DNA of 64,000 nucleotides, from positions 6,524,239-6,588,238 of the forward strand of contig CP034977.1 of NCBI GenBank assembly GCA_004026145.2, given 5' to 3'. The stretch is from Takifugu bimaculatus. Lineage: Eukaryota > Chordata > Actinopteri > Tetraodontiformes > Tetraodontidae. Each line of letters opens with the position of its first letter. Position 1 is the first letter of the stretch. Positions 14,060 to 27,054 of this stretch are shown piece by piece. Below the pieces are notes generated by a model, which did not search any database, was not told the origin of the DNA, and saw nothing but the letters and a program-made list of their open reading frames with translations. The position numbers were made by a program, and so were the translations under genes.

Positions 14060-17000
14060 AAACAGGGTGTTTTACGAAGCAGCTTTTCTACATCTCTTAG
14101 ATATACACTCGCTCTGTGATCGAGCCCCTCCCCATTCTTCCGACCAAAGACGCCGCGACTTCTCCCATCTCGGCGCCGACGGCGGCTGCCTCCAGCGTTA
14201 CCCCGACACCTTCGGCTGAGGGGGCACCCAGCAGCCCTCCTAGTGCAAGCCCCGCCCCCGGGCCTTCCGCAGCCCGCCCCCAGGACAAAACCAGGAAAAA
14301 GAAAATGTCGGATGAGGAGATCCTGGAAAAACTCCGTAAGTTTTTCAAACCTGCAGAACGGTGGAGCAAAGTTATTTTAAACCAACAACAGTCTGGATAC
14401 TATCACATGTTTTTAAATTCAAAAAAGTAAAGATCGGATGGCAAAAAAGACTAGAAATACTCAAAACAAAAGTTTCTGGACTGGATTATTATAATTTATT
14501 CATCATGTGTGAAAGGAACATTGAAAAGCTCTGATGTTGCTTCAAGGGTTAATCAACAGCGGTTAAATTTAAAGTTTAAGAAGAGTTTAGTCAGGGGCCC
14601 CAACCTTCCCTCTGTGGGAAATGGCCGTGAGCATTTGAGCATTTTGTGTTATTACGTGCAACATTATTGTTATTACATGCACAAATGTGTGTGTGTGCTT
14701 TTGTTAGATTGAGTCATATGTGGTGTTCAGCTGTTCAATAGGCGTTCTGAACAGTTGGATGTCAGTGCTGTGTGAAATGCTAATTATTTATTACAGTGAA
14801 GGGATTCATATCCAGAAGCTCGATAGCATCTTGAAGAAACACGTTTAGAATCAAACTGAAAACAACGATGGACGCTGATTGGATAAATTCCCAATGCGGT
14901 GTGTGAAAATCAGTGATTGGCAGCTGCCCTGACTCGGAAATTAGATCTTTGCTTTTAAATCTATGATATATACACATTAAAATTTACAGTTTCAAACTAG
15001 AACTGAAGAAACCGAGGTGGGGTGGCGCCCTATCGCCCTCTGTTGGCCAGACATTTCCCACAGGAGTCTTACTTTTTGATACATTTTCTGTATCATTCAT
15101 ACGCTAAATAAGTGAAATTGCCATTTTCAATGTCCATTATTTTGAATGGCATTATTGGAATGGTTTGAAATTGACCTTGAAAGTCCTTGAAATGAACTTG
15201 AACTTGTCCATAGAATATGCTTTACAGCCCGCTTTACATGCCACGCCACACAGTGGCGACCAGAATACATGTTATTCGTGTATTAAAACCATTTTAGGGA
15301 TGCATTACATCAGTGAAAGTCCTCTAAATGATAGAAGGGGGACAGAAGAAGTTTGTGTGTGTCTTCTAGAAAATGTCGCACTGTGGGGAGAAGTGAAGAC
15401 ATTTTGGCTGGTCCTCGCGACTCCAAAGGCTTGTCCTCACAAAGATAGGACAAATGTTGGTGTGTGAAGAGGAAGGGCCTGTGGTGTTATAGCTGCAGAG
15501 GTTCACTGAGGACAGCTTGTATGTGCTAAATTTAACAGCACCGCCCCATCCACACACAATCACTGAGGTTTGAAGTTATTTTAGGCCTAATCTGGTTGGT
15601 TGGGCCTTTAGAACCAGAATTATGAATAATATTTAACTGCATTTTTGTATAAATTAATAAGTGCACATTTTAAAGATGCCAAAATCAAAATTACTCAACA
15701 TAGACATGCTTTAATAAGTTATAGAGATGCAGGTCCTCCTCTAAAATGCAGTTTTGCTTTGTTTGCCTATGACGTTAGTGTATCAAGACAAGTCCATCAG
15801 AAGAAGTTTGTCCAGTCTGTCTTGGAATGTAATTGAAAGTTTACTAAAGAAAAGAGCAGTGTGTGGTTTTATTGTGACAGGTGACTCATATTCTTCAGGT
15901 TAACTGATAACAACTGATGGAAATGTAAAAGAAAAGGAATTACACTTTTTGTTCCACTTGTTATTAGTTATTTTTCTAAAAGAACACTTAAACCACATGG
16001 GTGTCATCGTTTACCATAGAAATGTAACTTTCCAGAATTACTTTTGGAGCATTTAAAGCAAAACCTTGCATTTAGTTCCCCTCCTGTATGTGTCCCATTA
16101 TTAAAACAAGCTGCTGTGGTTTTGTGTTCAGTAAATAAAAACCTATTATTTTTGAATCATGCCCACGCCTGCCTAGATGTGCTCAGAGCTCCCTCTGCTG
16201 GTAAGAACAGGACACTGCCTGTATCTGACAGGCGTGTCCCCGCCCCCACTCTCCCATCCTCACATCTGATTGGTTGCTCCTGTCTGGTCTCCTGATTGGC
16301 TCCAAGTTTTCCCCTTCAATCTCTTTCCTGCTGAAGAGTTATTTAGGATTTATCCTTTCAAGTTCTTTGTCTTCTCCCTCCTCTCTGTTATTGATTCTTC
16401 TTGAGATTGGAACATTTTCCTTCACTCCGTTCTACCTTTGTCTTCTCAGCTCTCTCTCCCAGTCAGCATGTTGCATTGAATGCAGTGAATATGTTGCCGA
16501 TTGGATAAAAATACAGCAGAAAAAAAAATTGCCAGCTCAAGAAACCTTTTAAGTCTTTTTTTTAAAAAAGTCAATCATGAACTGAGGTGTTTTTTCTTGT
16601 CTTTCTGTTCGTCGCAGGGACAATTGTGAGCGTAGGAGACCCTAAAAAGAAATATAGCCATTTTGAGAAGATTGGACAAGGGTAAGCCACAAGTCAGTTA
16701 GGTAACAATGAGATAGCTGATAATCATTAAATAGTTGATGTCGGGTTTGCCTGTTTAACCTGGACGTCTGTGTTTTTAGAGCCTCTGGAACTGTGTACAC
16801 AGCGATTGACATCGCTACAGGACAGGAGGTGGGTGTCATGTTTCAGACCATTTCATTTTCTTCATTTTCAGACCATTTTCCTCTCTGCTTTATTCGCACT
16901 TTAATCAGTCTTGTTGATTTATCTGGGAGTGCTTGCTGGGTTTAACTGTTGTTTATCCCCTTAAGGTTGCTATTAAACAGATGAACCTGCAGCAGCAGCC

Positions 17001-18621
17001 CAAGAAGGAATTGATCATCAATGAGATTCTGGTGATGAGGGAAAATAAGAACCCAAACATAGTCAACTACCTGGACAGGTGAGAAAATGCTCCAGCTAAA
17101 AATACGCAGTAATTATGTAGCATGTTGCATCCACAACACTGTTGATTGTCTAATTTGCACAGTTACCTGGTGGGTGATGAGCTGTGGGTGGTGATGGAGT
17201 ATCTGGCCGGGGGCTCATTAACTGATGTCGTCACGGAAACCTGCATGGATGAAGCCCAGATAGCTGCGGTGTGCAGAGAGGTGAGCGCTACCTGTACCCG
17301 TCTGCGTAGGTACACGCATCCCAGTTAAGTTCCCAAGGTCTTTCAAAGGTAAAATGTATGAAAGAACAGCTGATTTATTGTAAAGAAATTGAAATGTTTA
17401 GTGGAGCGCTCACTGCTGTTGACACCTCTGATCTGTTGCCCTCAATCACAAGTGTTTGTCCGTTTCACGCGCCACAACTCAAAGGTCTTTTGATCCACCA
17501 GTGGACTTCTGTCCCACCACCAGCAGGTCTATAAACAATAAGATCTGAAACGCCCCAGTCCCCGCGAACACTGTCTACGCCCACTGAACTGGTTGTTATC
17601 GTACGGTTGGGTGTCCAGTACAGTTTGGCAGATATGTTGCATTTACGGAACCTTTCTGTTCATTCTCCTCTGCAGTGTCTGCAAGCCTTGGAGTTCCTCC
17701 ACTCAAATCAGGTGATCCATCGGGACATCAAGAGTGACAACATCCTGCTGGGCATGGACGGCTCCGTCAAACTCAGTCAGTCTAAAGCGCCTCATTATCT
17801 TCCTCCTCCGGTTTCACTCGGACCTGTGGAGAGTCATCGTTGTTCCCAAACTTATGTTTTCATCTCTTATTCTCCCAGCTGACTTTGGCTTCTGCGCCCA
17901 GATCACCCCTGAACAGAGTAAACGCAGTACGATGGTCGGGACGCCGTACTGGATGGCTCCAGAGGTGGTGACCCGCAAAGCCTACGGCCCCAAAGTGGAC
18001 ATCTGGTCCCTGGGCATCATGGCCATAGAGATGATCGAGGGGGAGCCGCCGTACCTGAATGAAAACCCACTCAGGGTGAGTTTCTGCGGGGACCAACACA
18101 CGGATGAGAGCAGCCAGAGGATGTTTTTCGCAAACAGAATCAGCTTCCATTGCAAACCCGCTCCCCCCTCCCTCTTATTATTATTATTATTGGAGCTGAA
18201 CATGAACTAAAAGGTGACGTTTGATGGTAAAGTCCTTATTCTCATCTGCCATGTGTTGCTCAGGCGCTGTATCTCATAGCAACCAACGGTACACCGGAGC
18301 TGCAGCATCCGGAGAAGCTGTCGACGATATTCAGGGACTTCTTGAATCAATGTCTGGAGATGGACGTGGAGAAGCGAGGCTCGGCCAAAGAGCTGCTACA
18401 GGTGTGTGAAATGTCTACTGATTTCCTGTTTTAACACAGAATCGGTTCCGTTTTGGGACTCGTTTAAGGTTTCTCCTGATATAACAGTAAACGTTTACAC
18501 AGCGTTCAATGCGATTGCCCTTTTTGTCTTCCAGCATCAGTTTCTGAAGATGGCCAAGCCTCTCTCCAGCCTGACTCCTCTCATTGTGGCAGCCAAGGAG
18601 GTTGCCAAGAACAACCGCTAG
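11092..18621 (+). CDS. pak1: p21-activated kinase 1
   Basis: Group I PAK serine/threonine kinase, a Rac1/Cdc42 effector controlling actin, adhesion and MAPK signalling in the cytoplasm and at the membrane. Exons: 11092-11284, 11562-11656, 12360-12507, 12640-12678, 13884-13997, 14101-14335, 16618-16681, 16780-16828, 16966-17078, 17163-17280, 17676-17775, 17879-18075, 18264-18401 and 18535-18621. The 5' KPPAPPM and KPLPPNP motifs, the CRIB/autoinhibitory region and the complete kinase domain all match vertebrate PAK1 rather than PAK2 or PAK3, and the N-terminal NTSTMIG is PAK1-like. Phases join throughout except at exon 4, which carries one extra base (see findings). With that base ignored the frame is about 562 codons. 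Start: the first ATG of the exon, 29 bases after the acceptor. Confidence 0.96.
12218..12358 (+). repeat. Dispersed inverted-repeat element, copy 1 (pak1 intron 2)
   Basis: Contains GGGGTTAGGGTAAGGGGCTG, then GTAATGCATTATACCTATGA and AGTCCTCACAAAGAGACAAG, and finishes in a TG run. The TG run leads straight into the CAG acceptor of pak1 exon 3 at 12360. Related copies are at 15300-15480, 29095-29285 and 32500-32638. Confidence 0.7.
14006..14057. repeat. (CA)n microsatellite in pak1 intron 5
   Basis: About 26 CA units starting shortly after the exon 5 donor, seen directly. Intron 5 is only ~100 bases, so the repeat makes up half of it. Confidence 0.97.
15300..15480. repeat. Dispersed inverted-repeat element, copy 2 (pak1 intron 6)
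   Basis: Shows GAAGACATTTTGGCTGGTCC, then CTTGTCCTCACAAAGATAGG and a TGTGTG end, matching the copies in gdpd4 and myo7a introns. It lies mid-intron rather than at a splice site. Confidence 0.6.
16618..18621 (+). other. pak1: pak1 kinase-domain exons
   Basis: Coding exons 7-14. All catalytic landmarks are present: glycine loop GQGASGTVY split over exons 7/8, the ATP lysine in VAIKQM (exon 9), HRDIKSDN (exon 11), DFG at the start of exon 12 and the activation loop KRSTMVGTPYWMAPE with the regulatory threonine. The C-terminus is SSLTPLIVAAKEVAKNNR. No substitution suggests loss of activity. An AATAAA lies at 18763-18768, about 140 bases after the TAG. Confidence 0.95.
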
Positions 18622-21600
18622 CTACCTTTGCACTCATTTTGTCCTTTTTCCACCCGTCTACCATGAGGAGGGTAGAGGCCATCTTTACTGTAACGGTTCT
18701 ATTTTTTATTGTGTTTACGTCATCATCTCAACTTTTGACTCCCACTGCCTGAAAAATGAAGGAATAAAAAGATGGACAGCTTCTTGCTTTAAGGAACTCT
18801 GATAGAAGAACGAGGAAGAACAGTGGTGCAGCGATCAGGTAATGGAGCCAGTTGCTTTACCCCCGGACTGTCTCTGCAGTTTACAGTGAAAACAATATTG
18901 GAACACCAGAAATCGACATTAGTCACTGATCAAAAACACCACCAACACAAAGTCAATGCTTTATTCCAGATTACCATAGCAATTCCAGAAGGTAGAAAGA
19001 CGCTAACGCGTGCTGACCCCCCAGGGACCGTCTACAAATCAGCAGAAAACCTCAACACTACTTGCACTACGCTCGATAAAGCCAGCCTCGCCTACTGTAT
19101 TGTTTATTTATTTTAAGTTGCTATTTCAGGTGGTCTGTGCTGGTTGACCTCCTCCAGTAACGAAGTCCACACCAAACCTCCCTTAACTATCTTTCAGGCC
19201 CACTTTTCTGTGGAAGAGCAGATAATAAAGTTCTTGGTCAAGATGAAGGTGCGTTAGCCTGTCAAATTGTGCTCTTTTTTTACTTCTTCTACCTCTTGTT
19301 TTTGCTCCTGTTATATGCAAATTTACTCCAGTGCTTAAGGAAGCCTGGAATGAGCCGTTGATTGTGTGTTGGTGGCGGTTCAGAATGTCCCAGATTTGTT
19401 TTTTCTCGTCAGAATCTCCTCCTCTCGGTGTCTTGTCAAGCCGCAACGGCCCGTCTCTGCCGTCAGAGCTCGGCAGATTCTTGTGAATTAGCTCCCTCTC
19501 GTGTCTCTGGTGTTCCGCCTGACTGGTGTCATTATCTCCTACCTGGAAGTGCATTGCATTCACTTTTTTTAAAACTGATTCGGAGTGTGTTTGAATGGAT
19601 GTGTGTATATTTCGGAGCACACTGGGTTCGTGATTGTGACGTTAACCTGTAGTTTTTGTCATAGAGCAGTGGTGGAGGTCTGCGTATCTGAGGAGAGCTG
19701 CAACTTTGCAGTAAACTATACAAAAAAACAGAAAAAGACAGAACATTTTCCCAAAGCCATAGATGGAGTGAGGTTGATCTCAAGCGTTTTCCCTTTTGGA
19801 ATAATTCCTGTTGTGGAAAACTCAATGATTTCAGATCTTTTTATTCTAAATCTAAAGACTTGCTCCACCTATAGCTCTGGGCCATGACCTTCTGCAGGCT
19901 CCTCTGGGACCGGACAGAGAGAATGTGCATGTGAACAACCATTTTTTTTATGCGGTACATGTAAGAAAATAGTTGTGCTTATGATGATGTGTTCAGGATG
20001 CTAGGGTAGCGTAGGAAAGAGCATATCTTTTTCCTATTTTCACAAGAATGAGTCAAATAAATCCTGTGATGGCACAATGGGTCGTTTCCCTTTTCCTGAC
20101 TGGTGGACAGTAAGATGTCATTGTTTTTCTTTGTTTCCTGCTGTTCAGAACTCATTGGTTTGGTTTTTGTTTATTTTTATTTTTTTATGTGTGCTGGAAT
20201 CACTGTGATTTCCTACATGCACTGAAAAAGATGGTTCGACATTTGCTTTGATCTCTTTTATTTTGCTTTAAAGGTGAAAGGCAATGCTGGAAAAGCAGAG
20301 ATTCCTTAAACTTCAGACTATTTTAATTATCCTTTTATGACTCGGATAACTTAATTTATCAAAACAACTGCCTTGGTTTGCCGATCTTTAAAATCAAGAT
20401 TTGATAATCGGATATTAAAATATGTTGCAGTTTAAAAAGTTTTGTAGGTTAAAATAGAATAGGAACTGAAGGTTTCAAAGTCAGAAAAAATGCATTTTCC
20501 ATGGTTCCTGCCTTCATTCTTTAATAAAAACAGGATTTCAATTTGTGAGCGAGCATTAAATGCAAGAGTGGCAGGAAAAAACTGCCATGTGAAGAAACTT
20601 TAAGCCGTGTTAGATGGCAACATGTCCTGAAATCCTACTGAAAATGTAGTTTTCATTAGTGATGCACAGAAATTAAGCTGCTAAGGACGAAGGTGCCCAG
20701 TCTGTACGCTGCAACAAAAAATGTAAATCTGCTGACTCAAAGTAAGAGAGAGAGAGAGATTACATAATTTCTGCTGCAGAGGGAAAAAACAGAACACTAA
20801 CTGCTCACTCTCTCTCTCTCACTCACACACACACAAACACTGGGAAATGGCTGTGAGGAAAGCAGATGAGTGAAGATTGCCGTGAAAATAAAGATTGATT
20901 CTTGAGGGTGTAGCAAGCGAGCAGCAGTTTATCTGTAAAGTGCAGAGTCAGAGGAGGATGCACATTCCAGTCGGCGTGAACAGGAAGAGCACTTCGGCCA
21001 GCGGTTCATGATTTAGGAACGGCATTAATACCACAGTGAACCTCAGGTACAGCAGCTGTTTAGTCCTGTATCTTCTGTCATGTCATATCTTCTGAAGGTG
21101 CTGGAACACCTGCCGCCTCCACTGAGGTACAGGTGTCTCCGCAGTAAAAGAAAATGCCCAAAAAAAAGGGCAAGCTCGCTGAAATCCTGCCCCTACTGTA
21201 GTTACGTAAGTGGACCCTGACATTTCCTGCAGGTGTGTTGTCAGCAGTGATTCTCTATTCATCCCACTGTGATGGAATCATCGCTATAGCAACCCCACTG
21301 GTGCACAACACACATTCACCAACAACCAGCTGGTGGATCTTTATACGTGCTTTTTCTTAGGCTCTGCTTACCCTTAGAGTCCACAGGAGGGGCCACAGGG
21401 GAGGTAACATAATTACATCCCTTTATTATTATTTTTTTCCTTCTGGTCTGACCAAATGAACATTCCATTAAAATATAATGGTTACCTGTTAAGTCATCCC
21501 AAGTCTTTGTTTCACACCTGTCAGTCTCTCTTTACCTCACATAATACATTTTTTAACACCTTCATTATGCAACATCCAGCTTGGTCATCACCCGAGCTCG

Positions 21601-21840
21601 GAGTCATGTTTCTGGCTGAAACTCCATCCTGGTGATCCCAACAAAACAACCAAGCGCTTGCTAATTAGCTCCTATCTCGTGTTTCTGAATTCTGCTTGAT
21701 GCGCAATGATCAAAGCGGTAGAAGCTTAACTGTGGGTTTAATGTGAGCAAAAACAATGTTAAAAATCAACACGAAACACTCATTTTATGAATAAATCAAC
21801 AAAATAAATAGGAGTAAAATGGATATGATCGTCTAATCGT
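18622..21840. other. pak1 3' UTR and intergenic spacer
   Basis: The pak1 3' UTR probably ends after AATAAA at 18763-18768; a longer form could use AATAAA near 20056. The rest is AT-rich with short GA and TC/CA runs around 20746-20835. No coding exon was recognised. Confidence 0.55.
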
Positions 21841-21879
21841 TTTGCGACAGTTGTCTCGTGCCAAAACACGGTTTCAGAG

Positions 21880-22147
21880 AAATGCGGGTAAGCGCTGCGG
21901 TGACGTCAGCAACAGGTACGCCGCGCACCGCCGCAGACACTGGCCTCGCGCTTGCGCAGCAACGTCACCGGGCTGGAGCGCGTGCTGCAGGGTGTCGAGT
22001 CCAGTGCGCACAGCTGTCGTCGCTGCGCGAGGACTGTCGTGAGCTCGCGCTTCAGAGTAACAACAGTCGTTTGTCGTCTTAACAATAACAACAACAACAA
22101 ATAAAATAAAATAAAAACCGGGAAGGGCAGACGGACGGAGGAGGAGG
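21880..22147 (+). promoter_or_regulatory. gdpd4 CpG promoter and probable 5' untranslated exon
   Basis: Local CpG island with a perfect cAMP-response element TGACGTCA at 21901-21908. A purine-rich non-coding exon probably ends near 22147 before GTAAGA, upstream of the first recognisable GDPD coding exon. TSS unknown. Confidence 0.5.
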
Positions 22148-23575
22148 GTAAGAAAACCCGTCGTTTTCTTTCTTAGATGTTGACGTTGTGTTTTCAGTAT
22201 AGAAATGTCGGTTTGTCTGTGGTTGAGTATTGATCGATCGAGTAACGGCCCCTTCAGGTTCCAGGTGACTATTGGGGATAATAGGATCGATGCGGATCCA
22301 GTTTCCGTCTTTCATCCTGCTAAAAACCATCCTGCTGAGTTTAAACCGACTCATACAGTTACAAAAGATGAATTGTTGACTTCGCTACGTTTCCTAAATA
22401 GAAAAAAACAACCATTAACTATCAGGGAAGCTGTGTCTTTCACACCGTTATTCTTTATTACGTCTTAAGGTTTTGTCGCAACTGTCACGCGGTCTGCTGA
22501 CATAAGTTTTTTTTTTTTTTTTTTTTTTTTAAATATTGCAAACGTGATAGCGATTTTTTTTATGCCGTGGCTTCTTACAAGGAAAATGTTATATAATATC
22601 GATGTTAATCGACAGACGCACGTTTTAACTGCGATTGTCGGGCTGTCTGTCCAGGGTGACGTAGCCCTACCAGACGATGGACACTACTGTTAGACCCAAC
22701 AGAACCTCCATGCAATTCCCTGGCCACTTTAGTACATTTTGGACTGGGCTTGTTTGGATTGTACGTTCCGTCAGCAGTGTTGTAGTTAAAAAAAAAAAAA
22801 AGGTGTTCCCGACAAAAACATGGATCACCGTCGTCATGACTGCATCAGACAATTACTGCAGCTGCCCTTCACAGCTCAAAGGTGCTGCTGGCGACTCTGG
22901 CTGGACTTTATCACCTTCAAGAAACATTTTTTAAGAAGCTCATCTTTTAAATTTCTTGACAGTCCTAAACAGGATGCAGCCATAACAGGATGGAGCTGGA
23001 CGGTCAAGACACACTTTGTACATTTGACGCTGAGGATCTCAGAAGAAATGGAATGTTAGATATCTATTAAGAATTGACGATGCGAGCAAAGATCCCAAGG
23101 ATGTTGTGTTGCTAGCTGATGGGAGAGGTGGTGCTGCGGTCTGCTGCCGCTGGAGGCCAAAGGTTCAAAACTGTGGTGCATTCAGCGACGTTCTCATAGA
23201 CACTTCAGCTCAAGGGGTTTATTTTAGGCAGCTGGTGTCCGTCAAACTCAAACCCCTCAACCCAGCGTCCCCTGAGCTGTGGAAGCTGTGGTTTATATGT
23301 CGAATATATCAGGATATCTGTAGTGTCACTCTATCTGCAGCTACTTTTCTGCTCTAATAATAAAGATAGCAGAAGCTGCTTCGAAAGGCGCCATTGCTCT
23401 GGAATTCTTTGACGTTCCTCTCTCACCCTAAAGGCTTCTTCGGGTTTTTGCCATTTGTCTTCAACCATCTGAAAGAAGACTTGTTCCATTAAAACAGAAT
23501 AAAGAGAGGGACAAATAACTCCATTGTTTTTTTTAAAATTGAAACTTGTCTTTTTCTAGGTGAATCTTGTGAAGT
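22148..23575 (+). other. Probable gdpd4 5' intron
   Basis: Contains a poly-T run (22507-22530) and a poly-A run (22789-22801). I saw no convincing coding exon, although the missing gdpd4 start codon could lie in an unrecognised small exon here. Confidence 0.4.
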
Positions 23576-23627
23576 GCTCTCTCTCTCTCTCTCCCACACA
23601 CTGTCTAGCTCTCTCTCTCTCTCTCCC

Positions 23628-23688
<61 letters not shown>
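23576..23688. repeat. (CT)n microsatellite
   Basis: Long CT array interrupted by CCACACACTGTCTAG. It lies about 20 bases upstream of the first recognisable gdpd4 coding sequence and could act as an extended polypyrimidine tract. Confidence 0.95.
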
Positions 23689-23691
<3 letters not shown>

Positions 23692-23749
23692 ATGCTGGAC
23701 TGTGGCTGAGTGTTTGACCATAACCACACCGAAGCTGGGGAAGCTAAAG

Positions 23750-26700
23750 GTGGTGCGGCGGCAGCTGCTGCAGAGGTAAACTAATATCTCATCACATCTG
23801 CACCACATTCCAGACATCTCAACAGGTTTCCTCCGGAGGTACCGGAGCTCTTCACGCTGTTGACCCTTTGTGGACCTTTTTATTTAAGGTTAAAAGTACT
23901 CGTGTCAGCAGCCATCTCGTCTTTCCTGCTGGCCTCTTGTATTTTTCACGATAGGGTCATCCATTAAGACCTAGCAAAGAGTCAACTGGACTGTTCAAAG
24001 CAATTGGAAGATGGTTTTTTTGGGTGTTGGAACTATTTAAGCTAATACAGTATGAAAGCACTGAATAGGTTTCATAAATTGCTGCCAGTAAGGGTAATCA
24101 GCTAGCCAATGGCCCATAGGGACCTCTTGATAGGGGTGCCCATCAGGGGAGTCACTGGGGTCACCTGTCCTCAGAGAGAGTCCAGTGTCTACACCCAGGT
24201 GTGAATGGGTGTTTACCTGCCCTATGTAGTTGGATGAAAGGATAGGAGGAGGCCTTAAACCCACCACAAACAGCAGAGCCGAAGAAGCAACTTCCAGTTG
24301 CTATCATCGATCCAGTTGACACTCTGGCAGAGCTTAAAGGATTAAAATAACCTGGATGAATGAGGACCTACATGGACTTCCTGATACTTTGGTCATCATT
24401 TCGTTGTATTTATTATTCATATTCGTGTTCTGAAGATATTTTCTGTGCTCCCCTCAGATGACTAATATTTGCTTGATTGGCTGCCTGATTGTACCAGGTA
24501 TGAACACCAGCCATTTGTATCTTGTCTGGCTGGCCTCTATGGTTGCCAATGGCGACGATACCAACGGGCTCGAGCGCAGCCAGGGGAGTGCTGCTGCAGC
24601 AAGGTGAACACAGTAAAAAGAGTACAGACAACTCTAGGCAAAACCTTAAATGTCTAATTTTGGGTTTTGTAGAATGTTTATTTTTTAATAATGTTTGTGT
24701 TGCAGGTGGAATGTGGCAGTTTTGGCCTCCTAATCCTCGCCTTCTTCCTGAGTCTTTTATTCCTGTGTCTCTGGATCGAGGTTCCGAAAGATTACAACGA
24801 TTATGACTGGTGGGCCTCAACACAGCTCAGTTTTTATATCGCAGCGAGCTAACCAGTACTAGGTGGCGATTCGTCTTACTTTGTTGTTGTTGTTGGGCCA
24901 CACTGGTTGATCTTCTACATCACACAACAAGCATTCATAAAACAATTATCCAGCAAATTAGCCGCCAAAGCTAAATCAACGACAGTGATGTATGAGTTTA
25001 CGGGTCATTATTTAGTGTTTGTATGTTCTGAATCAGCATCATCGTTCCAAAAATACTTTACCACGCTTCACTAGGTTCCTCCCAGTTCCTGGAAACAGAA
25101 ATCTAGCACTCGCGCACTTGCGCAGATTCCATAGGCTAGCTCGCCATCCATGCTCTCACGTAAATCGACTCACAACTGAGCTGTCTGGTGATTTTAATGT
25201 GACTGAGTTCTCTGGGTCGATTTTAATCGAGCTACGGCGTCTACGTGCATTCGATGTTATGGATCCAACATGTATGTCAACACACTATACTATAACTATA
25301 ACTCAGCTAAAACTTAGCCTCTCTGGCTCACATAATTAGTCGAGGTCAGCGTTCAGCCTTTGTCTCCAAATTGTTGAGGAGGTTTTAAGTAGCTGTTGGT
25401 AAAAAGTAGCCAAATGCACAAATGACTGGGTCATTGTTGTTTTCAGGATTATCTTGGGGTTCTGGTTTCCCTGGACTCTGGTCCTGCTGGTTGTTGCTGC
25501 TGCTCTCTTCACATACATCACCCTGCTTCTGGTATACACTCAATTTGTTTTTAAATTCGTCCACCTTGTAGTTGCGATAATAAAGGTGTCACTATGTTTA
25601 AGGTGTTGGCGGTGTGTCTGCTATCAGAGGGTCAGAGGTTGTACCTTCACTGGAGCCACAAGGTTTGTCATTCAGAAAGGCGGCTTGTTTTTGTGGTCTC
25701 GTCTTTCAGTTTGTATTGAACTGTTTGTGTGTTTATTTCAGGCAGGAATCATGGTGACACTGATATTTTCCATCATGGCTACCTCCATCCTCTCTGATAG
25801 AAAAGCTTGGAAGACTCTCCTCCTGTCCCTGCAGGTTAGAAGAGAGACCAAACAAGATTGTAACGGTCATTTTTGTATATGTTCATGTCACGTGACCCCA
25901 TGCAGAGTTGGGAAACATACCTAACGTACATCTCCAAACCTGATTTCCAACACTGTAACCCAAAAACCCCGTGGATCAGTTAATCAGTATCCTCTGAACC
26001 CACAGTTACTTCCCCCTGATTAAGATTTTGTCCATTAAAAAGCCTTTAAAAGTGATACACCGGATTTCTCCTGGTCGACTCCAGCGACTCGTGTTTAAAG
26101 TTTGGTGAAATTTTATTTCTGTCTTATGCATTTGAATGATGTGTTTAAAGGCTGCGATGTCGCCCTGACAGGTGACGGCACCTTTCCTCCACGTGGGTGC
26201 AGCCTCGCTCATGACAGTTCTCTCCTGGCCAATAGCGTTGCACTTCTTTCGCATGAACAAGACTGGTAACCAAGTCATTTTCACTACTTCCTGTCACACC
26301 TTATTGCAGAAGATTGCAGCTGTAACAGGGGTGTAATATGGTGGAATGGCTGAACCAGGTTGACTATAGCGTTACAGCTTTATAAAAGTAAATATATGAA
26401 GCGTGGGTACTTTAATATGTCAGTGTGCTCTCCAGAAATTGGTAGTTGTACTGTATGGTAACAGTTTTAATTCAACCCTTTGGGTTTGCTCAGTAACAGC
26501 ACCTAATACAGCAGTTATCATATATTACTGATTCCTTATGATAATGGCCACAAACATGTGAGTTTGCACATCCACGGTGCTCCTGGTAGTGTGCATGCTA
26601 CGCTAACCTGGGCACTCTGTTCCTGCTAAAATCAAATACCCAGGCAGTCACATGGGAAAGGATTATTAGGTTGTTTCAGAAGTGGCATGTAATTGAGCAA

Positions 26701-27054
26701 GTGAGGTCTGCATTCCCTGTGGGATTTAAACTCCAACCGCATGCCCATCACTCTGCCCACTCGGCTGTTGTCAGTACTAGACCACAATATTAATCTCAGC
26801 ATGCAGTTTATTTAAGATAATCCTGATTATTCCCGCATTGTACGTTCTGATCAGGGACATAATTAACGCTTGAGCTACGTGTTTTGGCTTTAGATTCAAA
26901 CACTGTCCAACACTTGACCTTTGTGTTACTGTGTGACCTGCAGTGCGCCAGGTTGTCGTCCTGGGCCTCTACCTGTCAGTGCTGTTCACCGTCTACCTGC
27001 TGCCAATGGGGATGTTCTCGCCATGTATTAAAGAAAGAGGAAAGCTGAAACCTA
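23750..27054 (+). other. gdpd4: gdpd4 N-terminal membrane-domain exons
   Basis: The cytoplasmic start includes [16 protein letters not shown], like the GDPD5 N-terminus with its cysteine pair. Membrane spans are visible in exon 3 ([18 protein letters not shown]), exon 4 ([18 protein letters not shown]), exon 6 ([16 protein letters not shown]), exon 7 (around [14 protein letters not shown]) and exon 8 ([17 protein letters not shown]). This matches the five spans before the catalytic domain in the 6-TM GDPDs. Confidence 0.85.

Larger units (their letters stand above)
11092..14335 (+). other. pak1: pak1 regulatory-half exons
   Basis: Coding exons 1-6. Exon 1 has two proline motifs, KPPAPPM (Nck-type SH3 ligand) and KPLPPNPE, followed by a lysine run. 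Exons 2-3 encode the CRIB core, where ISLPSDFEHTIHVGFD is essentially invariant, and the autoinhibitory segment with EQWARLLQTSNIT. Exon 5 is acidic and then has PPPVIAPRPEHTKS, the PIX-binding type region. Exon 6 is Pro/Ala/Ser-rich and longer than in mammals, and ends in MSDEEILEKLR. The exon 3 acceptor lies directly after a (TG)n run at 12339-12357. Confidence 0.92.

Noticed and set aside
19183..19620. 145-codon minus-strand frame between pak1 and gdpd4
   Set aside because: No recognisable domain and no splice or promoter context; it lies in the region downstream of pak1 and looks like a chance frame.
21842..22100. Short frames in the CpG island before gdpd4
   Set aside because: GC-rich promoter sequence; the three overlapping frames show no conservation.
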